From CAVTRI01 sp963737075 (lineage in GTDB: Bacteria > Actinomycetota > Acidimicrobiia > Acidimicrobiales > Palsa-688), in the NCBI GenBank assembly GCA_963737075.1, contig CAVTRI010000002.1:248001-312000 (forward strand): 64,000 nt of DNA, read 5' to 3'. The position numbers were made by a program, and so were the translations under genes. This document shows positions 23,120-31,503 of this stretch, piece after piece; the stretch's first letter is position 1, and the number at the start of each line of letters is the position of its first letter. Under the pieces are notes generated by a model that was not told the origin of the DNA, did no database searches, and saw only the letters and a program-made list of their open reading frames with translations.

Positions 23120-24343
23120 ATGTCAACGCCGAGCCACCAACTGAGCCTGACCCGTCCCGAATGGTTCCAGCCGGTGCCACCGGGCTCGGGACACTACGTG
23201 CCGGTGCTGCAGAGCCAGCCGGGCGAACGCGATGCTCTGGCTCGTGCCACGCCAGACACCTGGGAGCACATGACGCCTCTCATCGAGATCCTTGGCCCGA
23301 AGGAGAAGAAGACCAAGCCCTTCACCCATGACCGGGTCCGGGCTTGGGTCAAGAAGGTCGCCGATGCCGTGGGCGACCATGCCTGCTTCGTGGACACGCT
23401 TCGCTTCCGTGCCACGGATCGAGCCGAGGCCGACGGAGGGCTCTCTCCGGTGCTGGAGGCGATCTACGCCCAGGCGCGCAAGCGGGGAATGCAATTCGTC
23501 CCCGTCCTCCGGCTGAGTGATTCGAAACCGACGGTGAAACAGATTCGTGAGGCGGCGGAGTGCGATGGACGGGGCGTGGCCATCCGGTACCCAATACTCG
23601 TGGCCGCATCAGTGGACGGACGGGGGCCGCAGACGTTGCTCAAGGAGGCACTCGACTCGGTCGGCGTAGACGTCGTCGGCGCCGATCTCGTGCTCGACCT
23701 CGGCTTCCTCCAGCCTGACGTCGATGTGGATCCTGCATACCTCCAGTCGGACGTCGAGGAGCTGCTGGCCGTCGGCGACTGGCGCAGCGTGGTGCTGGTG
23801 GGCACGGCGATGCATCGTTCGCTGGGTGGCGGCGTGGTCGACGAGGGGACGGTCGGCCGGCTCCCGCGCCGTGAGTGGGACCTATGGCTGGAATTACGGG
23901 CGAGGCGGCCGGAGCGGATCCCGACGTATGGCGATTACGCCATCCAGCACCCCGATCCACCGTGGGAGGGTGAAGAGAGCGGTCCGGGCATGCGCGCCAA
24001 CATCAGATACACCCTCGACGACGTCACCGTGGTCCCCCGTGGCACCGGACCAGTCGTCTCTGGCAGAGGCGCTGAGCAGTACCGAGACCTGTGCCAGGAG
24101 GTCATGGCGGAGCCGAAATTCGCAGGGCCGGATTACACCTGGGGTGACAGAATCATCTTCGAGTGCGCTCACGGACTCGGTTCGCCAGGTAACCAAAACC
24201 TGTGGCGAGGCGCCGGAACGTCACACCATCTGCGGCACGTCGTCGAACAGCTCGCAGGGGTCAGCTACCAGCAAACCGTTGGGACGGAATGCGGGCCCGC
24301 GAGGTGTCCCGCCGGAGGAGAGCGTCCCGCACGACCTGCTTGA
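23120..24343 (+). CDS. Beta family (sce7725-like) protein
   Basis: From the ATG at 23120 the protein has 407 residues. It starts with WFQPVPPGSGHYVPVLQSQP and has TWEHMTPLIEILGP, MQFVPVLRLSD, ADLVLDLGFLQPD and SVVLVGTAMHRSL, ending with the conserved HHLRHVVEQLAG. This is the beta-protein/sce7725 family (TIM-barrel-like, function unknown), often next to sce7726. The last 25 or so residues look non-conserved and run into the sce7726 gene on the other strand. It is divergent from higB with 49 bases between, sharing its operator region. A role in phage defence is plausible but unproven. Confidence 0.85.
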   Translation: MSTPSHQLSLTRPEWFQPVPPGSGHYVPVLQSQPGERDALARATPDTWEHMTPLIEILGPKEKKTKPFTHDRVRAWVKKVADAVGDHACFVDTLRFRATDRAEADGGLSPVLEAIYAQARKRGMQFVPVLRLSDSKPTVKQIREAAECDGRGVAIRYPILVAASVDGRGPQTLLKEALDSVGVDVVGADLVLDLGFLQPDVDVDPAYLQSDVEELLAVGDWRSVVLVGTAMHRSLGGGVVDEGTVGRLPRREWDLWLELRARRPERIPTYGDYAIQHPDPPWEGEESGPGMRANIRYTLDDVTVVPRGTGPVVSGRGAEQYRDLCQEVMAEPKFAGPDYTWGDRIIFECAHGLGSPGNQNLWRGAGTSHHLRHVVEQLAGVSYQQTVGTECGPARCPAGGERPARPA

Positions 24344-24857
24344 GCGAATCGAGGTCGAGGACGGCGAGCAGCATCTCCCAGAGCCGAAAACGACCCGTCC
24401 GGGGGTCCGGCCCCGTTCCGAGTCCGCACAGGACCGCATATACCTCGTCCCGCCAGAGCAGGCGGACGAGAATCTCGGGATCGACGCTGCCATTGTGCTG
24501 AGGCTCTCGCAACGTGAAGAAGGAGGGTCCGTCCTCGATGACCTTGACGCCCCACCACGGGGGCAGGATGTCCACGGCGCGGTCGACATGGCGCTGGGCC
24601 AAGACGGCGTGGCAGAGGTCGAAGACTCGGGTGTAGGCCTCCGCCTGGCGAGGCAGCCGCTTCAGCGTGTCACGTTCCGTCTTGATCTCGAAGCCGTCCA
24701 TCGTGGTGCCGATGACGGCGACGTCTGCCCGCTCGTTGGACTGGGGAACCCAGAACTCATAGACCGCCTCCGACGACGGAGGGGCTCCGGCGAGGAGTTG
24801 CGTTCTCAAACAACTTCGGACGACGGCCTCCGTCACCACGATCGACGCCTTGGGCAA
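24261..24857 (-). CDS. sce7726 family protein, PD-(D/E)xK nuclease-like
   Basis: The 198-residue protein has NERADVAVI, then GFEIKTERDTLKRLPRQAEA, VFDLCHAVLAQRHVDRAVDI and PPWWGVKVI. Asp45, Glu57 and Lys59 form the D-(x)n-ExK signature of the restriction-endonuclease-like fold. DPEILVRLLWRDE follows near the C-terminus. The family usually goes with beta/sce7725 proteins. Here it is convergent with that gene and their ends overlap by 83 bases. The start appears to be TTG; GTG codons a few residues in are alternatives. Function unknown, defence likely. Confidence 0.85.
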   Translation of the reverse strand: MPKASIVVTEAVVRSCLRTQLLAGAPPSSEAVYEFWVPQSNERADVAVIGTTMDGFEIKTERDTLKRLPRQAEAYTRVFDLCHAVLAQRHVDRAVDILPPWWGVKVIEDGPSFFTLREPQHNGSVDPEILVRLLWRDEVYAVLCGLGTGPDPRTGRFRLWEMLLAVLDLDSLKQVVRDALLRRDTSRARIPSQRFAGS

Positions 24858-25040
24858 CCGTCGGTGTCAGCGCTTCGCAGCCGTAAGGCGGCGTGTACGA
24901 AGGGTCCGGGATGTCGTGGCCATTGTGCGGGCACTGGCAACCCTCTCACGAACATGTGTTCGATGATACGAAGGGGGTGTGACAACGCCTGTCCTCCCTT
25001 CGGCTCACCGAACGACGGTAGCCGGGCGGCAGTGCGGAGG

Positions 25041-25091
25041 GCCAAAGCTCAAGCGTCGTCAAAGAAGCCAAAGCTCAAGCGTCGTCAAAGA
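25041..25091. repeat. 26-base tandem duplication at the 3' end of res
   Basis: GCCAAAGCTCAAGCGTCGTCAAAGA occurs at 25041-25065 and again at 25067-25091. The copies cover the last codons and stop of the res gene and a repeat of them downstream. Only two copies exist, so it is not a CRISPR; slippage or a recombination scar would explain it. Confidence 0.9.
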
Positions 25092-27561
25092 GCTGACGAA
25101 GGTGAGCGTGGGTCTGCACAGCCCGGACCTTGCCTCGCTTGACTTCGTCCTTGAGATCGATTCGGCGTATCTGCCGACCATCGACGATGATCAGCTCGAT
25201 CCGTCCGAACTCCGGCGCGTGCTTGTCCGCATAGCGGGCGAGGCCCGCAGCCTTCGCCGGGGCGTCCTCGAGACTCAGGGAGTGGGGGTCGAGGATGTCG
25301 ACGGCGAGCTGTCCTTTGCCCTCGTCTCGCAGGATGAGGAAGTCGGGGTACAGCGGCTTGAGCTCGCCATTCAGCACATAGGGGACGGCCAGCGACCACT
25401 GCTTGCGATCGAGGTTGCGCAGCCAGAAGACGACGTCGTCGCGCTCGATCTCCGGCTCCATGACCTGGCGCTCCCACGTGTTGAGCGTGAGCGGTGCCAT
25501 GGCGTTCTTGTCGACGAACAGGTGCTTGGCCCAGCGCCAGTTGCCCTTGGACAGCTCGATGGCGTCGGCCGGATAGGCGAGCGGGACGATCTCCGGGTCC
25601 GCGGCGAGCCGCTGGACCTCGGTGTACATGCTCCGGCTGGCCTCGGAGAGGTTCTTTATCGAGGGGGCGTACGAGTTGAGCCAGTGCTGGGTCAGCGACT
25701 GGGCGGCGCTCTGGATGCCATCGAGGACGCCCGCCTCGGTGCAGAGGGCGAAGATTTCCAGCTTGGCCCGCTCGGGATCAACTCCGGCCTTGGTGATGCG
25801 GTGGCGCCACCACGCCTTGTGGATGCCCTCGGCGAGCGCCCGGCCGGCGACGTCGAAGAGGTCGTCGATGTTCTCGTCGCTCACTGTGAGTTGAAGCGCC
25901 CCCGAAGCGGTCTCGGCACCGATACCGAGCCGCCACGAGACGGCATCGACGGTGATGGTGGCCTTGTCCTCGACGATGGCCTTGAACGCGGGGGTCGACG
26001 ACAAACGGTCGTAGGCGGCGTCGAGTGTCGAAACGAGCGCCGCCGTGGCTTCCTCGGGTGCGTCGCGGTCGAGCGCGTCGTTGGCCAGCAGTCGGGCCAG
26101 CTTCATGACCCGGCGGACCTGGCTGGAGCGGACCGGCCGTGGGATGACATAGCTCGGCAACTGCTCCAACGCTGCGAACGCGGACTCGCTGTGCGCGGCG
26201 CGAGCCAGGGACACCCGGTCCTCGCCCTTCTCGATGCGAACCGGGCCGATGACCTCGGGATCGCCTCCGGTGAGCTGGTCGACGACCCGCTGGAGACCTG
26301 CCGCGTCGTAGTGGGGCAGGTAGAGCGGGACGCTGTTGAGCTGCTCGTCGGCATCGACGCGCCGAGCCAGCGGCGTCCGCACCATCCGCCCCACGAGCTG
26401 GGCGATCGAGGTGGCGTCGAGCGCCCGGCGGAAGGACATCATGACCTCGGCACGGGGACAGTCCCAGCCGGTGTTGAGGCTCGTCTTGAAGAAGACGACA
26501 CGGACCTCGGGATCGGCGTCCACATCGGACGGCGAGAGGTAGCGGACGTCGCGTAAGCCGAGCTTGCGCGGCGCCCCCTCCTGGAAGGTGTGCGCCAGGG
26601 CGCCATCCGGCAGCGGCCCGATCTCGCTGTCGATGGCCGCCATCGCCTCTGCGAGATCGGTACGGCTGAGCTGGCGGCCGGTGGCGTCCTCGACCTGGAC
26701 CACAAGGATGGGCTGGACCGGCGGCAGAGCCTCGGCGTCGCAGTAGCGACTCCAGCGATCGGTCATCTCCCGCCAGGACCGCGCCGCCGCCCGGAGCATG
26801 GTGATGTCAGAGGGCTGATCCTCATGCGGGTGGTACAGGACGATGACTTCCTTGAGGAGCCCCGACTCCCGGACCGCAGACGGGTCGATGTCCACCGGCC
26901 GGGCGATGCGTGGCGTGCCCTCGATGAGGCGCTGGAACCGTTCCACCGTGGCGCTGATGCCGGCGATCAAGGGGATCGGCGGGATCTCTCCCGGCGAGCC
27001 CTTGATGAACTTCTGGATGATCGTCGTCGCCTCGTTGCGCGCCCGGCGGCTTTCGGTCATGCCCCGATGCGCCTCGTCGATGACGACGAAGAAGGAGCCT
27101 CGTCTCGCGGCGACGGTGTTGGTGATCGTCTCCCAAATGGTGAAGGAGCGCTTGTCGCCCTCAGTCACCAGACCGGCGTTACGAGCCAGCTTCTGCGTGT
27201 TGAGGAAGTAGAGTCGGCCGGACTCGAACAGCTCGGCGTCGAAGGTCTGGTCCAAGACGATGAGGTCCGACGGATCGAGCACCGACGAGGTGAGCACCAT
27301 CTTGCGCCGGGTCTGCTCGTTCAGCTCGGGCTGGTCGGTGATCCAGAGAAAGGTGCCAGCAGGGCGGGGCGGACCGTCGGCGTCTCCGGTCAGGATGCGC
27401 TCGATGGCCGCCGTCGCCATGACCGTCTTGCCGCTGCCAGTCGGCGAGGACAAGGACACGGCTTGGAGGTCGCCTTCGGCGGCCTCGGCGGCGGCCCGGC
27501 GGAGCTGGCGGACGACCTGATCGACGGCCTCGGTCTGGAAGTCCTTGAGCAGCAGCTTCAC
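25075..27561 (-). CDS. res: Type III restriction enzyme, Res subunit (helicase/nuclease)
   Basis: The GTG at 27561 overlaps the mod stop (GTGA) and gives an 828-residue protein starting KLLLKDFQTEAVDQVVRQLR. It has Walker A PTGSGKT (40-46), DEAHRG (about 159-164), the SF2 motif RMVRTPLARR with QLVG, and a C-terminal nuclease-like segment with LYPDFLILRDEG (about 735) and VDILDPH (about 751). The usual ExK after PD is replaced by DIL here, so the metal site is of a variant type. It should translocate and cut DNA lacking Mod methylation, in complex with Mod. Confidence 0.92.
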   Translation of the reverse strand: MKLLLKDFQTEAVDQVVRQLRRAAAEAAEGDLQAVSLSSPTGSGKTVMATAAIERILTGDADGPPRPAGTFLWITDQPELNEQTRRKMVLTSSVLDPSDLIVLDQTFDAELFESGRLYFLNTQKLARNAGLVTEGDKRSFTIWETITNTVAARRGSFFVVIDEAHRGMTESRRARNEATTIIQKFIKGSPGEIPPIPLIAGISATVERFQRLIEGTPRIARPVDIDPSAVRESGLLKEVIVLYHPHEDQPSDITMLRAAARSWREMTDRWSRYCDAEALPPVQPILVVQVEDATGRQLSRTDLAEAMAAIDSEIGPLPDGALAHTFQEGAPRKLGLRDVRYLSPSDVDADPEVRVVFFKTSLNTGWDCPRAEVMMSFRRALDATSIAQLVGRMVRTPLARRVDADEQLNSVPLYLPHYDAAGLQRVVDQLTGGDPEVIGPVRIEKGEDRVSLARAAHSESAFAALEQLPSYVIPRPVRSSQVRRVMKLARLLANDALDRDAPEEATAALVSTLDAAYDRLSSTPAFKAIVEDKATITVDAVSWRLGIGAETASGALQLTVSDENIDDLFDVAGRALAEGIHKAWWRHRITKAGVDPERAKLEIFALCTEAGVLDGIQSAAQSLTQHWLNSYAPSIKNLSEASRSMYTEVQRLAADPEIVPLAYPADAIELSKGNWRWAKHLFVDKNAMAPLTLNTWERQVMEPEIERDDVVFWLRNLDRKQWSLAVPYVLNGELKPLYPDFLILRDEGKGQLAVDILDPHSLSLEDAPAKAAGLARYADKHAPEFGRIELIIVDGRQIRRIDLKDEVKRGKVRAVQTHAHLRQLFDDA

Positions 27562-29657
27562 AGGCTCTTGTCCGTGTTGATGCGGAAGTTGCGCAGGTAG
27601 TCGCGGTACAGCATCGAGAGCTTGAGGTGGCCGGGGAGGATGGCCGACATCTCGCTGAACGCTTCGTCCGAGTCGGTCACGAGCCACGCATGCGTGACGT
27701 CCGGCCGCTTGGCGAGGGCCTCGCGGAACTGGCGAAACCGCGATTCCCGGAACAGCACGGCATAGGTGCTGTCCGCCGGGATGGTGTAGTGGCCACCGGC
27801 CTTGACGGATTCCCGGGAACCGACTCCTCCCGCGGCGAGCCAGAGCGCCGGCAGGATGGCGTCGAACTGGGTGCCGAGGTCGACCTCGTCCGGGTCGAGG
27901 TAGCCGAGGCGAAAGAACTCGATGTTCTCGTCGAAGCCGTCGGCGTAGGGACGGCCGTCTAAGTCGGCGCCGGGGACAGGCGTGCCGTCCTTCCGGACTC
28001 CGCGAACGACTGCCTCGCAGCGCGGCCGGCTGACCCGCTCGAAGATCCCGCACCAGTCGAACTCGGGATCGCCGCGGAATGCGCCCTGCCGATTGAGGCG
28101 CCGGGCTTGCGCTTCGTCCACCTCGTTGTTGGTGACCATGAGGGAACGCCGGCTGCCGCCGTCGGCAGCATTGAGCATCGCCGTGGCGTGAAACGTCGTT
28201 CCCGAGCCGGCAAAGAAGTCGAGGACGAGGGCGTCCTTGCGGTCGCCCACCGCAGCAGCGAGGCAGTCCCGCACGGCGTAGACGGACTTCGGGAACGGGA
28301 AGAGATTGCGCTCGCCGAGGTAGGCGCTGAGGATCTGCGTCCCACCGGATCCTCCCGCCGTATGCCGTCCGCGGTGCCACATCGTCTTTGCGGTGGTCTC
28401 GCGCGGGCCCGCCGCTTCGAGGAGCACCTGGCCGTACTCGCCACTCCCGATGACGGCGATGTCGCCGGCCTCGATGTCGTTGATGGTGCCGCTCATGAGG
28501 TAGCGGATGGTCCAGGTGCCGCGGCTCTCGTCCTGGGATGAGACATAGGCGTACCCGGCCTTCGCGAGGGTGCGAAGCCGGGCCCCGTCGACGCGCCAGA
28601 TGCCGAGCCGTCCGTCCGTGCGCACGGGCCAGGCGAGCGGGAAGCCGTCCTGCTCCAAGGGCCGATCCTCGTCTTTGCCTTTAAGCGGCGGCCCAACGTC
28701 GACGATCCGCTGAGACTCGGGATCCACGACCACGGGATAGCAGAGGTTGCGCCGGCTTTCGCGGTACCAGGCGTTGCCTCGGCGGAGCAGCGATTCCCAC
28801 TCCACGGTGGCACCGTCCGCCTCGACGATCGGCGAGAGCATGTCGTCCGGGGTGGCGACCGGCTGGGCGTCGCCGAGGAAGCAGAAGTAGGCGTACTCGT
28901 CGACGCGGGAGAGGCCCTGGCCCGAGGCGCCGCTGGGGTTGATGCAGACGCTTACCATCTGGCGGCGCGCTTCGGGGAAGAGCTGTTCCAGCAACAGGCC
29001 GAGGTGGCTGCCCTCATTCTCGTCGATGGTCACAATGAGCACGCCGTTGGGCTTGAGCAGCTTCTTGGCCAGTCGCAAGCGGCGGTCCATCATCGACAGC
29101 CATTTCGAGTGCCGCCAGGTGTCGTTGCCGTCGACGTAGTGGTTGTTGTACTTCCAATCCCGGGCCCCGGTGTTGTACGGCGGGTCGACGTAGATGCAAT
29201 CGACCTGGCCCCGGTAGAGGTAGACGAGAAGCTGCAGGGCGTGGAAGTTCTCGGCGTCGATGACTGCGTGGTGTGGTTTCGGCCCGCCGCGCTCGACGCT
29301 GCCGACCGACCGTAGAGCTGGGTAGATCGGTTCGCCGAAGGGCTTGACCACCACGAGGTCACAGACGGGCAGCACCGTCTCGTCGCCCTCACCACTCTCG
29401 GGGGCGAGCCGAGCCCGGCTCCCCCGGTGCGTGAGCGAGACGACCCGGAATCGAGACCGGGACTCCGGCTCGCGGCGCAGCTCTACCAGGGCGCCTGGCC
29501 GCACCGGGTAGTCCAGCAGCGCCGACATCTCGGGGATGTGCTCCTCGAAGACAAGTCCGAAGCGTCGCTGCCGCTTGAGGGTAGCGAGCGCAGACTGGAT
29601 CTCTGTGCGCAGGTAGTCGTCCTGCACCTTGGCTACGAGATCCTCGATCAGTCCCAT
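27558..29657 (-). CDS. mod: Type III DNA methyltransferase, Mod subunit
   Basis: The 699-residue protein carries the catalytic DPPYNTG (about 156-162), then LRLAKKLLKPNGVLIVTIDE, a long variable target-recognition region (about 230-430), and the SAM site DFFAGSGTTFHA (about 478-489). DPPY before FxGxG is the beta-type order of type III Mod N6-adenine methylases. It modifies one strand of an asymmetric site and supplies specificity to Res. The target sequence cannot be read from the protein. It is coupled to res and is the first gene of the operon. Confidence 0.93.
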   Translation of the reverse strand: MGLIEDLVAKVQDDYLRTEIQSALATLKRQRRFGLVFEEHIPEMSALLDYPVRPGALVELRREPESRSRFRVVSLTHRGSRARLAPESGEGDETVLPVCDLVVVKPFGEPIYPALRSVGSVERGGPKPHHAVIDAENFHALQLLVYLYRGQVDCIYVDPPYNTGARDWKYNNHYVDGNDTWRHSKWLSMMDRRLRLAKKLLKPNGVLIVTIDENEGSHLGLLLEQLFPEARRQMVSVCINPSGASGQGLSRVDEYAYFCFLGDAQPVATPDDMLSPIVEADGATVEWESLLRRGNAWYRESRRNLCYPVVVDPESQRIVDVGPPLKGKDEDRPLEQDGFPLAWPVRTDGRLGIWRVDGARLRTLAKAGYAYVSSQDESRGTWTIRYLMSGTINDIEAGDIAVIGSGEYGQVLLEAAGPRETTAKTMWHRGRHTAGGSGGTQILSAYLGERNLFPFPKSVYAVRDCLAAAVGDRKDALVLDFFAGSGTTFHATAMLNAADGGSRRSLMVTNNEVDEAQARRLNRQGAFRGDPEFDWCGIFERVSRPRCEAVVRGVRKDGTPVPGADLDGRPYADGFDENIEFFRLGYLDPDEVDLGTQFDAILPALWLAAGGVGSRESVKAGGHYTIPADSTYAVLFRESRFRQFREALAKRPDVTHAWLVTDSDEAFSEMSAILPGHLKLSMLYRDYLRNFRINTDKSL

Positions 29658-30064
29658 CCGGTCGCAGCCGCCCGTGGCCGCCCTCCACCCGCACGCTAGC
29701 GCGACGATGTGAGCGGCTTTGGGAGCGGGACCAGGGCGGACTCAGCTATCCGGCTCCCGGACCCGGAAGTCCGCGCTATGAAGTCACCATCCTCGGTAAC
29801 GGTATTCCTGCGGGTGGACGAGATCAGTGTCGACGGAGCACCCGCAGCGGTCGCAGTAAACCCACATGCCTCCCGCTGGTGGCCGAGTTGCCATGAGATG
29901 CACTTGGCTCACCCGCCGGGCGAGGTGGGCGTCGGCAGCTTCGTCGTCCTTGACGGACGGCACCAGCTGCTGGGCGGATCAGTTCCGCCAGATCGGTCAC
30001 GCCGTAGGTCATTGCTCCAATCGTCATGACCAGCCCGCGGACCGACAGACATAGCCTGACCGGC
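29658..30064. other. Stretch between mod and an unassigned gene
   Basis: Apart from one possible small zinc-ribbon ORF (29784-29963, minus), no gene is recognisable. It should hold the mod promoter on the minus strand and that of the gene at 30065 on the plus strand. Confidence 0.5.
29784..29963 (-). CDS. Possible small zinc-ribbon protein
   Basis: A 59-codon frame from GTG 29963 contains GGMWVYCDRCGCSVDTDLVH near its end. The CxxCxC cluster after a Trp-Val-Tyr strand looks like half of a zinc ribbon. There is no ribosome site and the first half has no recognisable features. It may be the remnant of a larger protein. Confidence 0.25.
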   Translation of the reverse strand: MPSVKDDEAADAHLARRVSQVHLMATRPPAGGMWVYCDRCGCSVDTDLVHPQEYRYRGW

Positions 30065-30616
30065 GTGGCGTTAGATCTTGGAGAGCTCGAGTACTACACC
30101 GATGTAGTTCTTAGAGCGGCTGCGGACGCTGAACTCTCGACTGACGACGTCAATCGAGCTGCCCATGAGGCTGTCAACCTCGACCGGAGCGATTTTGGTC
30201 GCGTGGTCAGCAACTTGCTGGACCGCCGATTGGTCCGCGGCTCTTTAGTCACCGTTGAGGAAGTGAGTGGCCCGGTCGACGGTCATATCGAGCGGCTAAC
30301 ACCGCTCGGTCGCGAAGACGTTCGGCAACGTCCGCCTGTAAAAAGTCTGTACCTGGGATGGGACGAGAAAGGTCCTGTAGAGGTCTTCATTCAAGTCGTT
30401 GTCAAGGAGTTGGAGGCCGGAGCACTTCGATTGAGCGCAAACGACCGTGCAGATCTCGAAGCGCAAATCGAGTCTCTGCAAGGGCAACTCAGGTCTCCGA
30501 AACCTCGCCGATCGATAGTGACCGGAATCGTTGCCGCAGTGAAACTTGTCGCGGCGAATGTAGCGGCCGACGCGATTACCAATGGCGCGACCAACCTGCT
30601 GCACCTACTTAGGTAA
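30065..30616 (+). CDS. Protein of unknown function with C-terminal hydrophobic helix
   Basis: From GTG 30065 the protein has about 183 residues (an ATG at 30026 is in frame too). TAGCCT ends seven bases before the GTG, the same leaderless layout seen elsewhere in the window. The N-terminal half (YYTDVVLRAAADAELSTDDV, then VVSNLLDRRLVRGSLV and LTPLGREDVRQ) looks like a winged-helix fold. A charged helix LSANDRADLEAQIESLQGQL may form a coiled coil, and the end IVTGIVAAVKLVAANVAADA may lie in a membrane. Base composition is less GC-rich than in the neighbours, suggesting transfer. Family not recognised. Confidence 0.65.
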   Translation: MALDLGELEYYTDVVLRAAADAELSTDDVNRAAHEAVNLDRSDFGRVVSNLLDRRLVRGSLVTVEEVSGPVDGHIERLTPLGREDVRQRPPVKSLYLGWDEKGPVEVFIQVVVKELEAGALRLSANDRADLEAQIESLQGQLRSPKPRRSIVTGIVAAVKLVAANVAADAITNGATNLLHLLR

Positions 30617-30764
30617 CTCTGTCCGGCTCATTCAGACCTGAAGGGTGGGTCCGCGGTTCGGAGGACGACCGTCCCGCCCACACCAAACACCGGAGCCAGC
30701 ACCTTGCGGAGCGGGCTTCTGCTTCGTAGTCGTCATCGTTTTGGACCACAGCGACCTTGACCAT
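30609..30764 (-). CDS. Possible 51-residue ORF
   Basis: ATG 30764 has a strong GGGAGGG site four to five bases upstream and opens a frame starting MVKVAVVQNDDDYEAEARSA. It ends eight bases inside the 3' end of the gene on the other strand. No family is recognised and the second half looks compositionally random. Confidence 0.3.
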   Translation of the reverse strand: MVKVAVVQNDDDYEAEARSARCWLRCLVWAGRSSSEPRTHPSGLNEPDRVT

Positions 30765-30868
30765 CCGACCCTCCCGGCTTCGTCAAGCCTCGCAGCCGAC
30801 AGGGCCATGCCTCGCGCGAGAGGTCGACATTCCTTTCGCCGGAAAAGGGCAATCCAATCCTCATAGAG

Positions 30869-30929
30869 AACCGGCCCGTAGCGAAGCGGAGGGCCGGTTG
30901 CCAGGGGGTGCCGGGGGCTGGTCCCCGGC
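30869..30929. repeat. Two adjacent GC-rich hairpins
   Basis: AACCGGCCC (30869-30877) pairs with GGGCCGGTT (30891-30899), and GCCGGGG (30910-30916) pairs with CCCCGGC (30923-30929). Both are followed or interrupted by GCGAAGCG. They stand in the gene-free stretch before the excisionase-like gene and may be the end of the mobile unit or a transcription barrier. Confidence 0.5.
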
Positions 30930-31022
30930 GAAGCGAACCCGGCGTTCGCGCGATAAGTGTCGCCCTCGGATTTGACCTGGGTCCCTACGAGCGGCCGTCG
31001 CCGGCAGTGACGTCGCAGGTGG

Positions 31023-31370
31023 CTACGACCCTTTCGACTTTCTCGTGCCGTCGCGGCGTCGGCCATCCCCCCCAGACCGTCCGGCCCCCCCAGGGGGGCC
31101 GGACGACCCAGGACCTGCTGCACACGTTTCGGCTGGAGCAGTGCTGGGCTTTCGTGGTCGTCCACGACGCACGGGCTGACGCTGCTGGACCCAATCTTCG
31201 ATCTCTGGACGCAGCCACAGCCGCGGACGGTTCGGGCCGAGATCGATGACCGCTCGGGGCATTTCCGGGTACAGACGCAAGTACTGACTTACGGTGTTCC
31301 GCCGGGACAGACGAAGCAGACGAGCGACCTCTTGCGCGTCGATCAAATCTTCGGTCCGTACCATCGGCAT
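31023..31370 (-). CDS. Excisionase-like HTH protein
   Basis: The 115-residue protein has an N-terminal winged HTH of the AlpA/Xis (HTH_17) type: DLIDAQEVARLLRLSRRNTV, then YPEMPRAVIDLGPNRPRLW and LRPEIEDWVQQR. The tail (about 65-115) is low-complexity, rich in Gly, Arg and Pro. It is divergent from the recombinase-like gene at 31504. Proteins of this size act as excisionases or as regulators of integrase genes. Confidence 0.8.
   Translation of the reverse strand: MPMVRTEDLIDAQEVARLLRLSRRNTVSQYLRLYPEMPRAVIDLGPNRPRLWLRPEIEDWVQQRQPVRRGRPRKPSTAPAETCAAGPGSSGPPGGAGRSGGDGRRRDGTRKSKGS
31079..31104. repeat. Strong hairpin inside the excisionase-like gene
   Basis: GTCCGGCCCCCC (31079-31090) and GGGGGGCCGGAC (31093-31104) are perfect 12-base arms with a CA loop. 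It falls in the low-complexity 3' part of the gene (31023-31370) and could stall polymerase or ribosomes. Confidence 0.7.
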
Positions 31371-31395
31371 ACGCCAGAAAATATCTCACGGCCGT

Positions 31396-31424
31396 CTGAC
31401 GTTGTCACACCCTGTCTGTAGAGT
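31396..31424 (+). promoter_or_regulatory. Promoter of the recombinase/transposase operon
   Basis: CTGACG (31396-31401), a 17-base spacer and TAGAGT (31419-31424). The region also contains ACACCC (31407-31412) and GGGTGT (31429-31434), an inverted repeat around the -10 that the divergent HTH protein might bind. Confidence 0.45.
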
Positions 31425-31503
31425 GGACGGGTGTAAGAAATAAGTGGCCCCGGCGGAGTTGGCGCTCCCCGGGGCCGGCCAAGACCTATGTGGAGGTCTC
31501 GAC

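Noticed and set aside
25041..25091. Possible CRISPR repeats
   Set aside because: Only two copies with a one-base gap, inside and after a gene end; no spacers and no cas genes.
24979..26556. 525-codon frame on the plus strand opposite res
   Set aside because: No domain or start support; the res frame opposite has all helicase motifs.
27562..28380. Upstream extension of the res frame
   Set aside because: The extension lies within mod in another frame and has no domain; the GTGA overlap at 27558-27561 gives a natural start.
31079..31104. Hairpin taken as terminator
   Set aside because: It is inside the excisionase-like coding frame and lacks a T run.
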